Source of the DNA: Asterias amurensis
Lineage: Eukaryota; Echinodermata; Asteroidea; Forcipulatida; Asteriidae
Assembly (NCBI RefSeq): GCF_032118995.1
Contig: NC_092648.1
Location: 24,208,059-24,272,058 of the forward strand
Length of the DNA: 64,000 nucleotides
Direction of reading: 5' to 3'
Both the position numbers and the translations under genes were made by a program. A model generated the notes under the pieces. The model was not told the DNA's origin, did no database searches, and saw nothing but the letters and a program-made list of their open reading frames with translations. Shown piece after piece: positions 11,865 to 24,600 of this stretch (the first letter of the stretch is position 1; every line of letters begins with the position of its first letter).

Positions 11865-12475
11865 ATTTTTTGACTGAGTAGAAAAAAAGAATTTACTTTC
11901 AAGTAAAAACATTTTTTCAAAATCTTCATTTTCTGCTAGCAGAAATTTTGAATTTATTTTTTGCCAGTGACTGGCGGTCGAAAAGTAGAAAACCCAAATT
12001 TCCAAACTTGTACTGCTGTCTTACTGAGCAGAAATTTGAATTTTACTTTTTGGACCAAACCAATTTTCCAAATTTGTACTAGCAGAATTATTGATTTTAC
12101 TTTTTGGACCAAACCATTATTTCAAAATTTCTGCTAGTAGAATTTTGGATTTTACTATTTGGATTTCACTTCGGTCCTCGACCTTAGCCTACACGTTTTC
12201 TCATTGTTTCTGCAAAATGTCTTGCCCAATTAAAAATTTCGCCATAAGGGGATCACACAACAATGTCACACACAAATGATGGTTGGCTGGACCTTAATTT
12301 CAAGATCACGGTTATCTTGTCCCCAAATTTGGAAATTCGGTTTGTCTACTTTTCGAACGCCAGTCACTGGCAAAAAGTAAATTCCAAATTTCTGCTAGCA
12401 GAAAATGAAGATTTTGAAAAAAAGGTTTTACTTGAAAGTAAATTCTCATTTTCTACCATCAAAAATTTGAAAATT
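11865..12475. repeat. Inverted repeat element with internal direct repeats
   Basis: The left arm at about 11880-12010 (CATTTTCTGCTAGCAGAAAT, TTTGCCAGTGACTGGCG) is mirrored at about 12310-12460. The spacer contains three diverged direct copies of a unit with TGATTTTACTTTTTGGACC. This looks like a non-autonomous DNA element of unknown family. Confidence 0.65.
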
Positions 12476-13619
12476 GCGTTGTCCAGTTTCCTCCATTCTC
12501 GGCGGCACAGCAGGTCGCTATCACTACTGGTTTCTCGTGTTTTACTACTGAGGAATCAGTTGATAGGGGTTGTGGATGGGAGTGCCCTCCCTCCCCCCCC
12601 CCCAAATTTAACCCCGTGACGTGCTTGGACCCGCCCCATAGGCCCTATAGTGATTCCTTCAAAGTTGTTTGCATAAAATGTAGATGTATAGGCGCATAGG
12701 CCTATAGGCGCCTTTTGCCTTATGCGCCTTGATAGGCGATCTATTTGGGAAGCCCTATTCTTACCTGCACATCATATAACAATATTAGAGACAGTTTAAC
12801 AAGGGCGCTGAATATAAAGGAGATTTGTATGAAAATACATTAATTTTGTTCGGAAGATTGGCAAGCAGTAGACCTACGTTCGGCTTTACTCAATCTGGTG
12901 CTTTCTCGCCAGGCCCCCACTCGCCTCTGGCGTTCCATTGCGAGGTTAGTGGCAGTGATTATACTGCATTGGGCGGAGTCGGTGGGGGGGGGTGGGGGTG
13001 AACAGAACAACGTCATAAAGTCATTGCCCGATACCCCCCCCCCCCCCCCCGCTGTTGAATTGAACCGCACTCTCACGATCTAACAACCATGACTTGAGTA
13101 GTGCCACATTGCTTGAGCAGGCACACGGACAAAGCATCCGAACACCTGATGTAATGTTCGTCCCTTTTGTAATTTACAGATCTTAAACTATGGGTCACGC
13201 ATCCCTAAGTTTTCGCTATGTTTCGTATTGTATACTTTAGCCGTGAACCCTTTCACATCGCTAAATAGTGTCGTATATCCAACAGCGCTGTTTTGTCTAA
13301 AATATCGAATAACAATACCCATAACACAATACCAGTGAATTAACACATATTCCAGACTTCCGTTTGCAATAATATCGACTACGATCAACACCTCTTCCTA
13401 CAAAATTGCGTGCTCATGAGAGTTGAACGAACTTGGATAAAAACACTAAAACAAAGGCATCTGCAAAATTTATAACAAGGTGGGAGGTTTTGCACTTCGC
13501 AAGCCCAATTGTTTCTCTTTCACGTGGAAATGTTGAAATGTTGCCCTGTCACACCCCCATGCCCCCGCCCCCTCCGTGGTAGAGTTTCTCTTTCGCATGG
13601 TTAACTTTGCTTTGAAAAA

Positions 13620-14006
13620 AACAACCTTGTCACACATGTGAGGTGTGTGAATCTAATTCTGAGGTCTCGAATTCAAGCTCGTGGAAAATTACTTCTTTCT
13701 CGAAAACAATATACGTTACTTCAGAGGGAGCCGTCTCTCACAATGTTTTATAATATCATCCTCTCCCCATTTTACTCGTTACCAAATAAGGTTTTATGCT
13801 ATAATTATTTTGAGTAATTACCAAAAGTGTCCACTGCCTTCAAACGCCACTTAAAGCCAGACTAGCCTTCACTGTTGGTGTATCTCAACATATGCATAAA
13901 ATAACAAACCTGTGAAAATTTGAGCTCAATCGGTCATCGAACTTGCGAGATAATAATGAAAGAAAAAAACCATCTTGTCACACGAAGTTGTGTGCGTTTA
14001 GATGTT
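13620..14006. mobile_element. Two broken F2 MITE fragments
   Basis: 13620-13845 is the reverse complement of the F2 left half (ends TTGAGTAATTACC, then GTGTCCACTGCCTT). 13877-14006 is a second partial copy containing ATGCATAAAATAACAAACC and GAGCTCAATCGGTC. Confidence 0.7.
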
Positions 14007-14353
14007 GACAAAACACTATATTTTTATACGTCATGTTTCGCCGGGCACTGAGTTGCGTAGTCATAGTAAGATTGCGTACACTTTCTTGCTGGCTGCCAAA
14101 ACACAAAGGTTTTGCCCGATCATGTTATGGTTTTCGTGTGACGTCAGAGGTTCGTTTCTCGTTACCAACAAAAGGCTTACGGATTCATGTGTGGTGAAGA
14201 GGTTTTAAACGTATCCGCTCGGCCACGTCACCCTACTGTATACCATTACCACCAAGAGACCCTTAAAAGGTGTGGTACTTTTGTGGCAGTCTGTGTTGTA
14301 TGTTCACTGCCTCAAGCTCATCCCAACCTCAAACCAATGTATTACTTCATATA

Positions 14354-15430
14354 AACTGCTCACAAAAAGTAAGGACACTTTTTTCAATCCAGTATATTTG
14401 TTATTATTTAATACTCTCTTTGTATATGGTATATATCAATGCAAAGCTGAACTGTTCCTCTTTAAAATGATACCACATTTGCAATGGTTACATGTTGCTG
14501 AACTTGGCTACACGAATAACAATGAGGCAAAGTCACAAATCAAATGTGCCAAAATTACCGTTGTCTGTGAATGGTCAATAGGTAATGATCAATAATCAAA
14601 CCGATGCAAGCTTTTCAGAACCATTACGCAAAGATTTGCACCAGTGGACACAATTAACCCTCATCCTGCAAAAACACCTTTTTTGATGGGTATTTGCAAG
14701 ACGATATTCTTCAGCCAAATGCAGTCCCATACTTGCAGACTCTTGGACCAAATGCCATCTTTCACGATGAAAACGCTCGCCCCCATCGACCCCGACTGGT
14801 GACTGACTACCTGAAAAATGTTGGGGTGCACCGGATGGATTGGCCCGCTAACAGTCCAGACCTGAATCCCATGGAACATCTGTGGGACCAGCTTGGCCTC
14901 GCTGTCCGCGCCAGAACCACCAATACATCAACTGTGGCTGACCTAACCAGGTTCCTTAGTGAAGAATGGAACGCCATCCCTCATCATCAGCGCATCACAA
15001 GACTTGTGTGCAACATGAGGAGAAGGTGCCAGGCTGTCATCAACGCCTTCGGATCGTCCACTCGTTACTGAACTTTTGTATCAATAAAGTATATTATAAG
15101 ATCAGTAAGTTGTCTTGCTCTATTACAAACTTCTTGTCTCAATAAAGTGGATTAAGATCAGTAAGTTGTCTTGCTTGTTTGAATTACGGTGTCAATTTGA
15201 TTGTTCACACAGTAACACAAAATTGCTAATTTTGGCACATTTGATTTGCGACCTTGTCTCGTTCTCATTAGCGTGGTCAAGTCCAGCAACATGTAATCAT
15301 TGCAATTGTGGTATCATTTTAAAGAGGAACAGTTCAGCTTTGCAATGATATATACAATATACAAAGAGAGTATTAAATAATAACAAATATACAGGATTGA
15401 AAAAAGTTTCCTTACTTTTTGTGAGCAGTT
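14354..15430 (+). mobile_element. Decayed Tc1/mariner transposon
   Basis: Terminal inverted repeats start AACTGCTCACAAAAAGTAAG and are flanked by TA on both sides. The repeats continue imperfectly for about 200-250 bp. The interior keeps only the C-terminal part of a Tc1-type DDE transposase: 14694-15071 encodes about 125 aa with FHDENARPHRP (second catalytic Asp region) and NSPDLNPMEHLWD (third catalytic Glu region). The N-terminal DNA-binding domain and first catalytic Asp are missing, so the copy is dead but could still be moved in trans. Confidence 0.9.
14694..15071 (+). pseudogene. Tc1/mariner transposase C-terminal fragment
   Basis: 125 codons of a DDE transposase that is normally about 340 aa. 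The stretch HDENARPH and the block SPDLNPMEHLWD are Tc1 family signatures. The annotated ATG is only the first Met after the truncation, not a true start. Confidence 0.9.
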
Positions 15431-15721
15431 TACAACATGTTGAGAATAGGTTCACTTTGGGGTAGGCCTAATGTGCTAATGGAAACCTTTTGGAGTAAAG
15501 TGGTTATGCAAAAAGATACCATTTTTTATCCCCCCCCAAAAAAAAAAATGAATCTGAAAAGCGTTTCCGTCAGAAACGTTTTTCAGATTGTGTATTGAAA
15601 TTTCGGGTTAATCTTCCATGCGTGGCGAAACTGCTCCGAATTTTCGGCTGTGTGTAAACAAAAACGCCACACCATATGAAATTAAATTTGCACAGGTAAG
15701 TGCTGTTGTATTTTATGATTG

Positions 15722-16086
15722 ATGACACTGGACACTATTGGTAATAATTGTTAAAGAAAAGTCTTCTCACATGCATACAATAACAAGCCGGTGACGTTTG
15801 AGCTCAATTGGTCGTCGAAATTGTGAGAAAATAATGGAAGAAAAAAACACCCTTGTTGCACAAGTTGTGTGCTTTCAGATGCTTGATTTCGATACCTCAA
15901 AATCTAATTCTGAGGTATCGTAATCAAATTCAAATTAGCAAGAAATTGCTTCTTTCTCAAAAACTACGTTACTTCAGAGGGAGCCGCGCTTCTCGCAATG
16001 TTTTATGTTTTATATTGATCGTTGACAAGTAATTTTTATGCTAACAATTATTTTGAGTAATTACCAATAGTGCCAAGTGCCTTTAA
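15722..16086. mobile_element. F2 MITE, near complete
   Basis: Begins CACTGGACACTATTGG and ends TAATTACCAATAGTGCC...CTTTAA, with the usual interior GAGCTCAATTGGTCGTCG. Both ends carry the same inverted terminal sequence. Confidence 0.75.
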
Positions 16087-16089
16087 AAC

Positions 16090-17370
16090 AATCGAACGAA
16101 TCAAAAAAACTACTGGTTGATGTCTATTTCATTTCAAGTTGTTTTTCTCCATTTTGCTCAGTTTGGTCGACCCAGACAGCAATGGTATTATTTTTTTCCC
16201 ACGATAGAATTCAATTCACATGCGTCACACAAGTCATCAAAACAAACGAGTTGTGATCGTTATCCAAACGAGGCAATTATGAACATCTGTGTACATTCAT
16301 GCAGACAAGGTTAACACCTGTGCACATACAGGTGTTCAAAATTGCATATTAATTTTAGACTTTCATGTGAACAAATTTAAATGCATTAATGAAAGAAAAA
16401 CACAAATGCTGATTACATAAACACTGCCCTGTAATAGAGGCAGAGTTGATTTCCATTGTCGTCTCAAGGTGCTAACTCCGACTTTCTGTTATTCGTAAGT
16501 TGCCCCGAAAATTTGCATTAAAACCATAATTATCTCTTTCCTAGACGGGCTAATAAAACTAAAAAATGATAAGTGGCAGATAATTAAAAAACGAAGAACG
16601 GATCTCACGTCCATAAAACCAGATGGATAATTTTTACAACGCGCCCATTGCCAGCTACAACTATAGTCGTACACATTTAATTGCCCCTTCTCCTGATGAT
16701 TTTCGATTAAAAACAGCATCACCTGTCAAAGCTCTTTTAAAATTGTCAAGTGCAATGGACAAAAGTGTTTTATATGTCTAACACATTTCTAAGCATAACT
16801 TTTGGACCCACTTTTTCACATGTTTAACCTAAAACATGTTTATATTTGTGTGTGTGTTTAAACCAAAATAAGCAGGTGCCAGAATGATACACATTTAAAT
16901 GTTATTATGTTTCAAAGTGGCCACAACAAATATGTTTAAACTCTTAACGTGCACCGTTTTTACACTGGAGTATTTCTGATCAACAGAGTGAGAGTTCGGG
17001 TGTCAATTAGACACTCATTGCTTTAGTCCTTTGGAAAGGCGGATGTCATGTTTGGTCTGTAATACACGTAAGGAACTTTAGAAAAAATAAAATATTACAC
17101 TAGTCGCGGCAAGAGAATGGGTTTGCCCCCCTTGCTTCTGGCAGTGGCTGATAGGCGGACCCCAGCACACTTTAACTCTTTGCTATTATAAATCGGTACA
17201 ATAGTTCAAAGACTTGCCTTTGAAATGTTTCTCTTTCCTGTGCCTTGTCCACATTGGTAGATCCGTGAGTTATTTCATCCTTTAAACAATCTCAGCTCAT
17301 GTGGAGTATACAGCCGGTGCTGCAAGTTACTGCACTCCAAGCTAATTATTCACATAAACCATCTCTGCCC
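16090..17370. other. Intergenic stretch, nothing recognised
   Basis: AT-rich sequence between the repeats and the lipase cluster. Small ORFs of 60-77 codons show no family resemblance. Confidence 0.4.
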
Positions 17371-17490
17371 TCACAGGTACCCATTTTACCCCTGTGTGAA
17401 GGGAAGCAATGGTTAAGTGTCTTGCTCAAGGACACAAAAGACACAAGTGTCAGGACCGGGATCGAACCCACATCCCGTTGACTTTACTAT
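17370..17490 (-). repeat. tRNA-derived SINE fragment
   Basis: Contains the SINE sequence GGTTAAGTGTCTTGCTCAAG and, on the minus strand, a B-box-like GGTTCGATCCC (about 17458-17468). The copied block that is repeated at 50352 starts just past it, at 17492. Confidence 0.55.
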
Positions 17491-17837
17491 CAGAACTTGA
17501 GTCCGATGATATCGGCATTATTTTATTTATAAAACATAAAAATTATTTCGGTGGAAATCAGGCATTGAAACTTTACGAACCAATTGAAATAAAACAAAGG
17601 TTGTACATGCACATTTAAAAAAGAAAGGGAAAAAAAGGCCTATATGGATTGTTAAATAAGTTTAATTACAAGCCATGGGTGAAGATAATGCCGATCGACA
17701 GCTTTAAGATTCCATATTATGGCAAACACAAAACGTCAGTTTTCGGGTGCATTTCACAAGCTTCGGATCCTCGGCCTCTAATTGGCCCTTATGGGCAACT
17801 GCGCAATCAATGGGCGTGGTTTGTGTGGGTGTCATGA

Positions 17838-17902
17838 AGAATGAAACCTTTACTGCGACGGTTCAGCTTTTCATATCATCGGTGTGTTCTGTCAACTCAA
17901 CA
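17838..17902 (+). other. Probable non-coding first exon of lipase gene A
   Basis: Sequence ending CTGTCAACTCAACAG followed by GTAAGTG, a strong donor, about 0.7 kb upstream of the coding exon. The next acceptor (TTTTAG, about 18574) is 29 bases before the ATG. The same arrangement is kept in copy C at about 50699-50766. The 5' limit is not defined. Confidence 0.45.
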
Positions 17903-18299
17903 GGTAAGTGAACAACTCAGCTTGTAATGCTTTTATCGTCATAGAGTGATAGCAGACAATTGATACAATCGATCGGGTCTGAATTGTACATTATTCGGGG
18001 TCAGGAAAGCGGGGAGTGGGGAGGGGGAGTGGTGGTCAATTTGTCTGGCGTTCCAGAATGACTCGAAATACGAGTAGAAATTACACGACCTTGTGGATTC
18101 CTTTATCCCAGTACGCTATCTTCTGCCTGTAAAGGTTTACACATTTGGGATCTGAATCCTGGATCTGTATGTTCTGGTAATATCCCCGCGTCTCTATACC
18201 GCACGTCTGTTTCTTGTGTAATTTTACAAACAAATCAAATCTTCAAAATTTTAGTATTGGTTGAGAACATTTTGAGTTTTTTTCAGCTGAAGTATTTTT

Positions 18300-18485
18300 A
18301 GCACACAAATTTCTGCAAACAAGGGTGTTTTTCTCTCTCATTGTTAATTGCAACTTCGATGACCAATTGCGCCCAATTTTTAACAGGTTTGTTATTTTGT
18401 GCATATTATGTTGGGGGTAGCCCTACACCAAGTGAGAATACTGGTCTTTGGCAATTGCTAAAGGTGGTGTCCAGTGACTTCAGAT
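18300..18485. mobile_element. F2 MITE right half in lipase A intron 1
   Basis: Diverged half copy with GGTTTGTTATTTTGTGCATA and ACACCAAGTGAGAATACTGG. The same half copy sits at the matching place in copy C (about 51133-51320), so it predates the duplication. Confidence 0.65.
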
Positions 18486-18602
18486 TGGAAGTAAAAGGTT
18501 TCAACTGACAAGATGCTTCTTTACAATTTATTCCGGGCTTCCCTTACTTATAAACATGTATAACTGTTGTTTTAGGTTTTACTGGTAACACGGCTGGGCA
18601 AG

Positions 18603-21600
18603 ATGATTGAACTAACGCGTATCCTGGTTGGGTCTTTGGTACTCCTAGTCATGATCAACGAATCCTATGGTAAGACAGTGTAAACTGTAATCCCCCGGTC
18701 AGAACTTCGACCCGGATCCCCGTGGGACCTGATCCGTTTCCGAGTCAGTATGACCCGGATTGTCAAAATGACACAGAAACGTGTCAAGTTGACGCAGAAT
18801 CCGAACTGAAGTCCAATTTTTAAAGGCACCGGACTAGTCACACGTTTGGTAATTGGGACCGGAACCCGGATCAGGAGTTTTAGAGTGTGTTCAAAATAAT
18901 TACTGTACACAAACTCTGAGTGTAATTTTGTTATTATATAGGCTAATAATAATCTCTGAAATTTAATTAAATGTCGTTTATGATGGGCCGAGTCAATTAA
19001 ATGGAAAAGTGGTATATAATATGCATTGTGTCTGCATAAAACCATACATAAACCTAATTTAACAAGCTTGAATGTACAAACGCGCGGCATACACATTATT
19101 CTTTATTAAAGGAACACGTTGCCTTGGATCGGACGAGTTGGTCAAAACAAAAGCGTTTGTAACCGTTTTGTATTAAATGCATATGGTTGGAAAGATGTTG
19201 TAAAAGTTGAATACAATGATCCACACAAAGTTTGCCTCCAAATTGCGTGGTTTTCCTTCTACTGTGCGAACTAACATGGTCGGCCATTTATGTGAGTCAA
19301 AATTTTGACCCCCATAAATGGCCGACGTGTTAGTCGACGAGGTAAAAGGAAAACCACGCAATTTCGAGGCATGTCTGTGTGTATCATTGTATTCTACTTT
19401 TACAACATCTTTCTACCCATATGCATTTTATAAAAAACGGTTACAAACGCTTTTCAAAGACCAACTCGACCGATCCGAGGCAACGTGTTCCTTTAATAAA
19501 GGCAGTAGACGCTATCGGTAAATACACAAAATAATTGTGAGCATAAAATCATACTTTGTAACAAGCAATGGGCTGTTGATAGTTATATAACACATTGTTA
19601 ATGTTAGAAACGGCTCCCTCCGAAGAAGTAATTTTTTACGAATTTGATTTCGAGACCTCAGAATTAGATTCAGATGTCCTTAAATCAAGCATCTGGAAGC
19701 ACACACAACTTTGCATTCGCAGGAAGTACAGACCGGGCTTTTATATGCGGGCTTGGAATAAATAAAGAAACAATGCTTCATTTTCAGCCGAGTGTTATGA
19801 CCGTGATGGCACCGTAAACCCCGATGGCCTCTTCTGCTTTAATAGCGACGAACCATGTTGGTCCAGTTTGGACCCATCTCGTCTGGCAACCATGGACAAC
19901 CAGTTCTACCTGTTCACTCGTGAACTGACGGGTGAAAACAAGTGCTCGGGCGGCGGGAATGAGCTTTCCTGGGACGATCCCAACACTTTCGGCGATATCT
20001 CCAACTCTAGAGAAACAGTTGTGATAATCCACGGTTGGACGAGCAGCAGTGGAAACGAATACGAATCTGCGATGTGCGATGCGTTCATGGAATTGGTATG
20101 TAGCCTATATAGGGTGCGTTCGATTAGCTTCCCCGGGTCGACCCCGGTGTGTGGCGTTTTATTTTTCTAGGACGAACATGTGCAGATAATTACCCACATT
20201 CGTCCTGGAAAAAAACGCCACACACCGGGGTCGACCCAGGGAAGCTAAACGAACGCACCCTTATTATGTTGTACATAGACTTGTTCCAATAAGTCTTTTG
20301 CGTATTAGATTTGAATGTTGTTTGGTAATGGCGTGTGGATCAAAAGTCACCACCTAAGTTTGAATTCCTCAGATTATAGAGACAGTTGCTAAGTCACATG
20401 ATTAGGACAAGCTTTTGCGTAGACGTATAAGAGTGGCATGGTGATACCCTGGATGTTGTCCCGCAAGGATTGTTTTATGGCTGTTAACCTATAACACAGT
20501 TCTGTCTGAAAGGATGTGTATGGCACAATATGGGTCTGCTCATCTGATGGAGGTTAACCTTGTTTGGAGCGGAATTGGATAAAAAAATAATAATGAAACA
20601 ATCATCTGGTATATTTGCGAGTATAGTTTGGCGAGCACATGGCTATATGAACGTGAGATAGGTAGGCCTATCACATGAGACTACAACCTCTCTCTAAGAT
20701 TGATCGTAATTAGCTGCAAATCAATCGTAGTTGCTAAGAAAAGTGTGATGTCACAATACGAATCACTATGGTGATACCTCAAAATTTGTCTTGCGCTGGA
20801 TTTTATTGCTTGGTGAAATCGGCCCCTGGTCACACAGGCCCCAATAACAAGAACGAAAACGAGAAAGAAAACGAGAACGATAAAAATGCACGCCCTTTAA
20901 TGGTTGAATGAGCGTGGGTTCTGCATTCAACCAATCGATGGCGTGCATTTTTATCGTTCTCGTTTTCGTTCTCGTTTTCGTTCCCGTTATTGGGGCCTGT
21001 GTGACCGGGTCTTTATGTCAAATTAATAAGTACACTGTTAAAAAAAATGTTGTTAATTTACAGTAGTTTGTTTTGTCAATTGGCATTACGGAGGCTACTT
21101 TTGTCTACAGAAGATTCAACTGTGATTTTCCACTGTGCATCAACATCAGAATCTCCTGTGATGTGTACTGTACCTTCACAGCACAATCCACTGTAATTGA
21201 TGTTGGCTAAAATGTAGAAGCTCTGTGGCACAACAGTAGATTTATTTGAAGGATTTTGTTCATCAACATAGTGTTTTGTACACGAACAACTCTCTGTGAC
21301 AGAACATACACTGCTTTCTGCGCGTTTACGTTGAATCTCTGTTATGTCACATAGGATGACCAATCTTCTGTGTATACACAATGCTTTGTTTTGCTACCTT
21401 GACCACCCTCTCATTAATATAATTCAAACAAGAAAATAAAAGACATATCACACACGTTTTATCTCAGTTTCACAAAACATTAACAGTTTTTTCAACTTTA
21501 ATTGAAATTCACTCAAAATAATGCAACTGTCGTCATAATGTACACAAGGAATAATACTTTTAAATACTTTTTTTTTACATTATAATTTATTGTTTAAAAT

Positions 21601-24600
21601 GACTTAAAGGAAGGGAAATGACCAATTCAATTTTGGTAGAGTCCCCGTGTGATTGGGGGAAAGTTACAAGTCTCTACTCTTGTAAAATGGTGTAAATTGC
21701 CATTGTATTCGATAACCATTGCCCCGGAAAGTTATCGAATACAAGGGCCATTTACATCATTTTAAAGTGAGGTTAGAGATATTTTTCCCCACTGATCACA
21801 TAAGGACTCTATCTATTGAAAAGAAGGAGTACATCACAAAAATGAATTGCTCATTTCCCTTCCTCTTTAAATAAGTGAACAACTCTGCATGTTTTAACTA
21901 TTACACATTACCGACTTCAACCAGTCTCTATTGTCCATAAATATTGCATCAATAACAAAAACACGATTCGTACTACGTTTGTGTTCAATTCATAATGGAA
22001 ATTGTTTCAAGAGAAACTATTAATTAGGGGTAGGTTCATACACTGGTGATGACCTTGATAACAAATGGTGTAACATTTTCAACCTAAAGACTACTGTTAC
22101 AAAGATGATCATGGTTGTAAGCATCCTGCGAAATGTTTTGGTCTGAAGTGCCCCTTTATCGAAAATCAATCAAAGTTTGCCAAAAATTTGAACCCCCAAA
22201 GGTCGGCTTGAGGCAACTTACATACAGTTTCAAATGATCGGACAATGGAAACACTGGCTCAGTATTTCCAACTTCATAAGTATAGGCCTTTTGTCTAAAT
22301 TTCTGCCAGTGTGCAAATGTGTACTGTAGGTGATGTTTTTGAATAAAATTGTGTTTTTCACATTGTTTAAAATTACTTAAAAGGGAAGATTTTTTCAGTC
22401 TTTAATGATTATACAATTTCAATCTGTCTATTATAAGCATTGCAGCAATAATACTTATAAAAACATTAAATACAGTACATACTTGAACTGGTTCCAAGAG
22501 AAAATGTTCATGTTAATTTTGCATCGGTGATAAAGAATTATAATTGTGTGTTTTTATCCATACACTGATGTAGATTATAAGCACTGTATACCCAGTACTG
22601 AGTATGCAGTGCTGAACACATCAGTGCATGGAGAAAAACACAGATATTAAGCCCAACAGGGTAACAGCGAACATCTGTAAAAAAAAAATTCCCCCAGTTA
22701 ATGTTTTTTTTTTACATGTTTGTCACACCAAGTAAATTTTATGAAATTTCAAAGCTTATTTTTATTTTATTTATTTATTATTATTATTTTTTTTTTTTTT
22801 TGGGGGGGGGTCATGAACTGAGACAAACCTATCCTACTTTATTGCTTGTTAATTCAAGAGTGAAACATTTAAAAACAGTTAAAGCGTTCACTCTAACAAG
22901 AAAACTAGCTAAAACACTCAGGAATTTTGTTACATACACCATGTAGTGCTGTTTAAAAAAAAAACATTCAACTTTAGTGCTATCTGAACTGTTTTACTTC
23001 TACACCACCCACATTTCTTCAAAGTCTTTCAGCTTGGTACAAAGTTGTACAACTTTGTTATTGGGCCCTCCTTTGGTGTTGGAGGACCTCTTGCTGCCTC
23101 TTTCCGGTCTAATCTTGAACAGCAGTCTGCACATAAAAAAGATACAAAACTGTACATTATACACATCAATCTAATTCTGTATGCCAGTATCCACTTTAAA
23201 GTTGATTTGTATGATTATGCTTATTTGTCATACTCGTTGATGGGCATTGTTCTAAACAGATTGTAGTCTTAAAGGAAGTTAACAGTAGTAAATACTCTTG
23301 AGGGAAAATGTTTGTTAAAAAATGTTTGTTTTCTTTTTTGACTATTGCTCTTAACCCTGCGCTGCACCATGCCAGTCAAAAGCGTCTATCCCCCCCCCCC
23401 ATCGTACAGTCAGCTGCAGTACGGTGTGAAATTGCGTGTAAAACTAATTTGGCTGCTCACAAACTCTTCTACCATGGTACCATTAGACTCAAAAACGTTC
23501 ACTGAATCCACAGAACAGAAAAAAAAAATGCAAACAAAATGTTCATGGGGGGTAAGCACACTCAGAAAAAAAACAACAACTAATTTTTGCAAAAATCCAA
23601 CTTTTATGCTCCATTACACTATTGCACTGTTTGCTGCAGTACCGTGTAAAACAAGTATTCATTTCGGTTTACACTTGCATGTCTTAAGTCACACAAGTTT
23701 GGCAGGTAAACTAACTGGAACAAAAGCGGTTGTATCTTTGTTGGCATTTATGAACAAAATAATTGTGGTTGATTTATTCCAATAGTTTTACTGAATTTAT
23801 TGGATTGTGCACTGTAGACTTAATCACACAGTTAAAGAGGGTCTTTAATGTCAAATTCAATTTTGTGATATACTTATTTTCCAAAAAATGCCTCCTTTGA
23901 TGGAAAAGACTCATTAGTTGTTGATAATCCAATGACGTCATGTTTCAAATTGAAGTCACGAATGAACCAAAACAACCGGTACAAAAATGAACCCATTTTT
24001 CTCTTGAATGATGTCATGTAGGATGTTTTGAACGTTGACAAATTTTGCACTGGAGGGTATCGAATAGAATGGCAATTACACCACTTTAACATGAGGTAAG
24101 AGACTTGTAATTTTTTCACCACTCACATGAGGACTATATCTATTGGAAAATGAGTACGTCACATTAAAGCCGCTCTTTAAGTGCAGTTGAACTGCAGTTG
24201 TTTCCACTTGGCCAAAATGAAGAATAATACAAGTGCTTCAAAATAATTACCTTTGCATGAACTCAGGAGTAGCTGCAATATTAGGTGGGTATTGTAGATT
24301 GAAAACATAGAACACCACGAACCACATCTGAAGACCCTTGAGAAGATCACTGCAATGGAGTAGTGGATTCCTTTCGATGCAGACTGCACATTTTGCGCTC
24401 AGGAAGGGGTTGTCACCTGCAGCAGAAACAAGCATTTAAACAAACATCAACTTATTTGCAAATGCAAATAACAAAAGGACCAGTTTAGGTTATAAAATGA
24501 GGTATTTTTTTTTACCAAATCTTTATTTACATCTACCCACAGTTAATATTTTTAAGACACACGGGGTAAGTCTAATGAGCATAGGAAATCTGTGGGCTTA

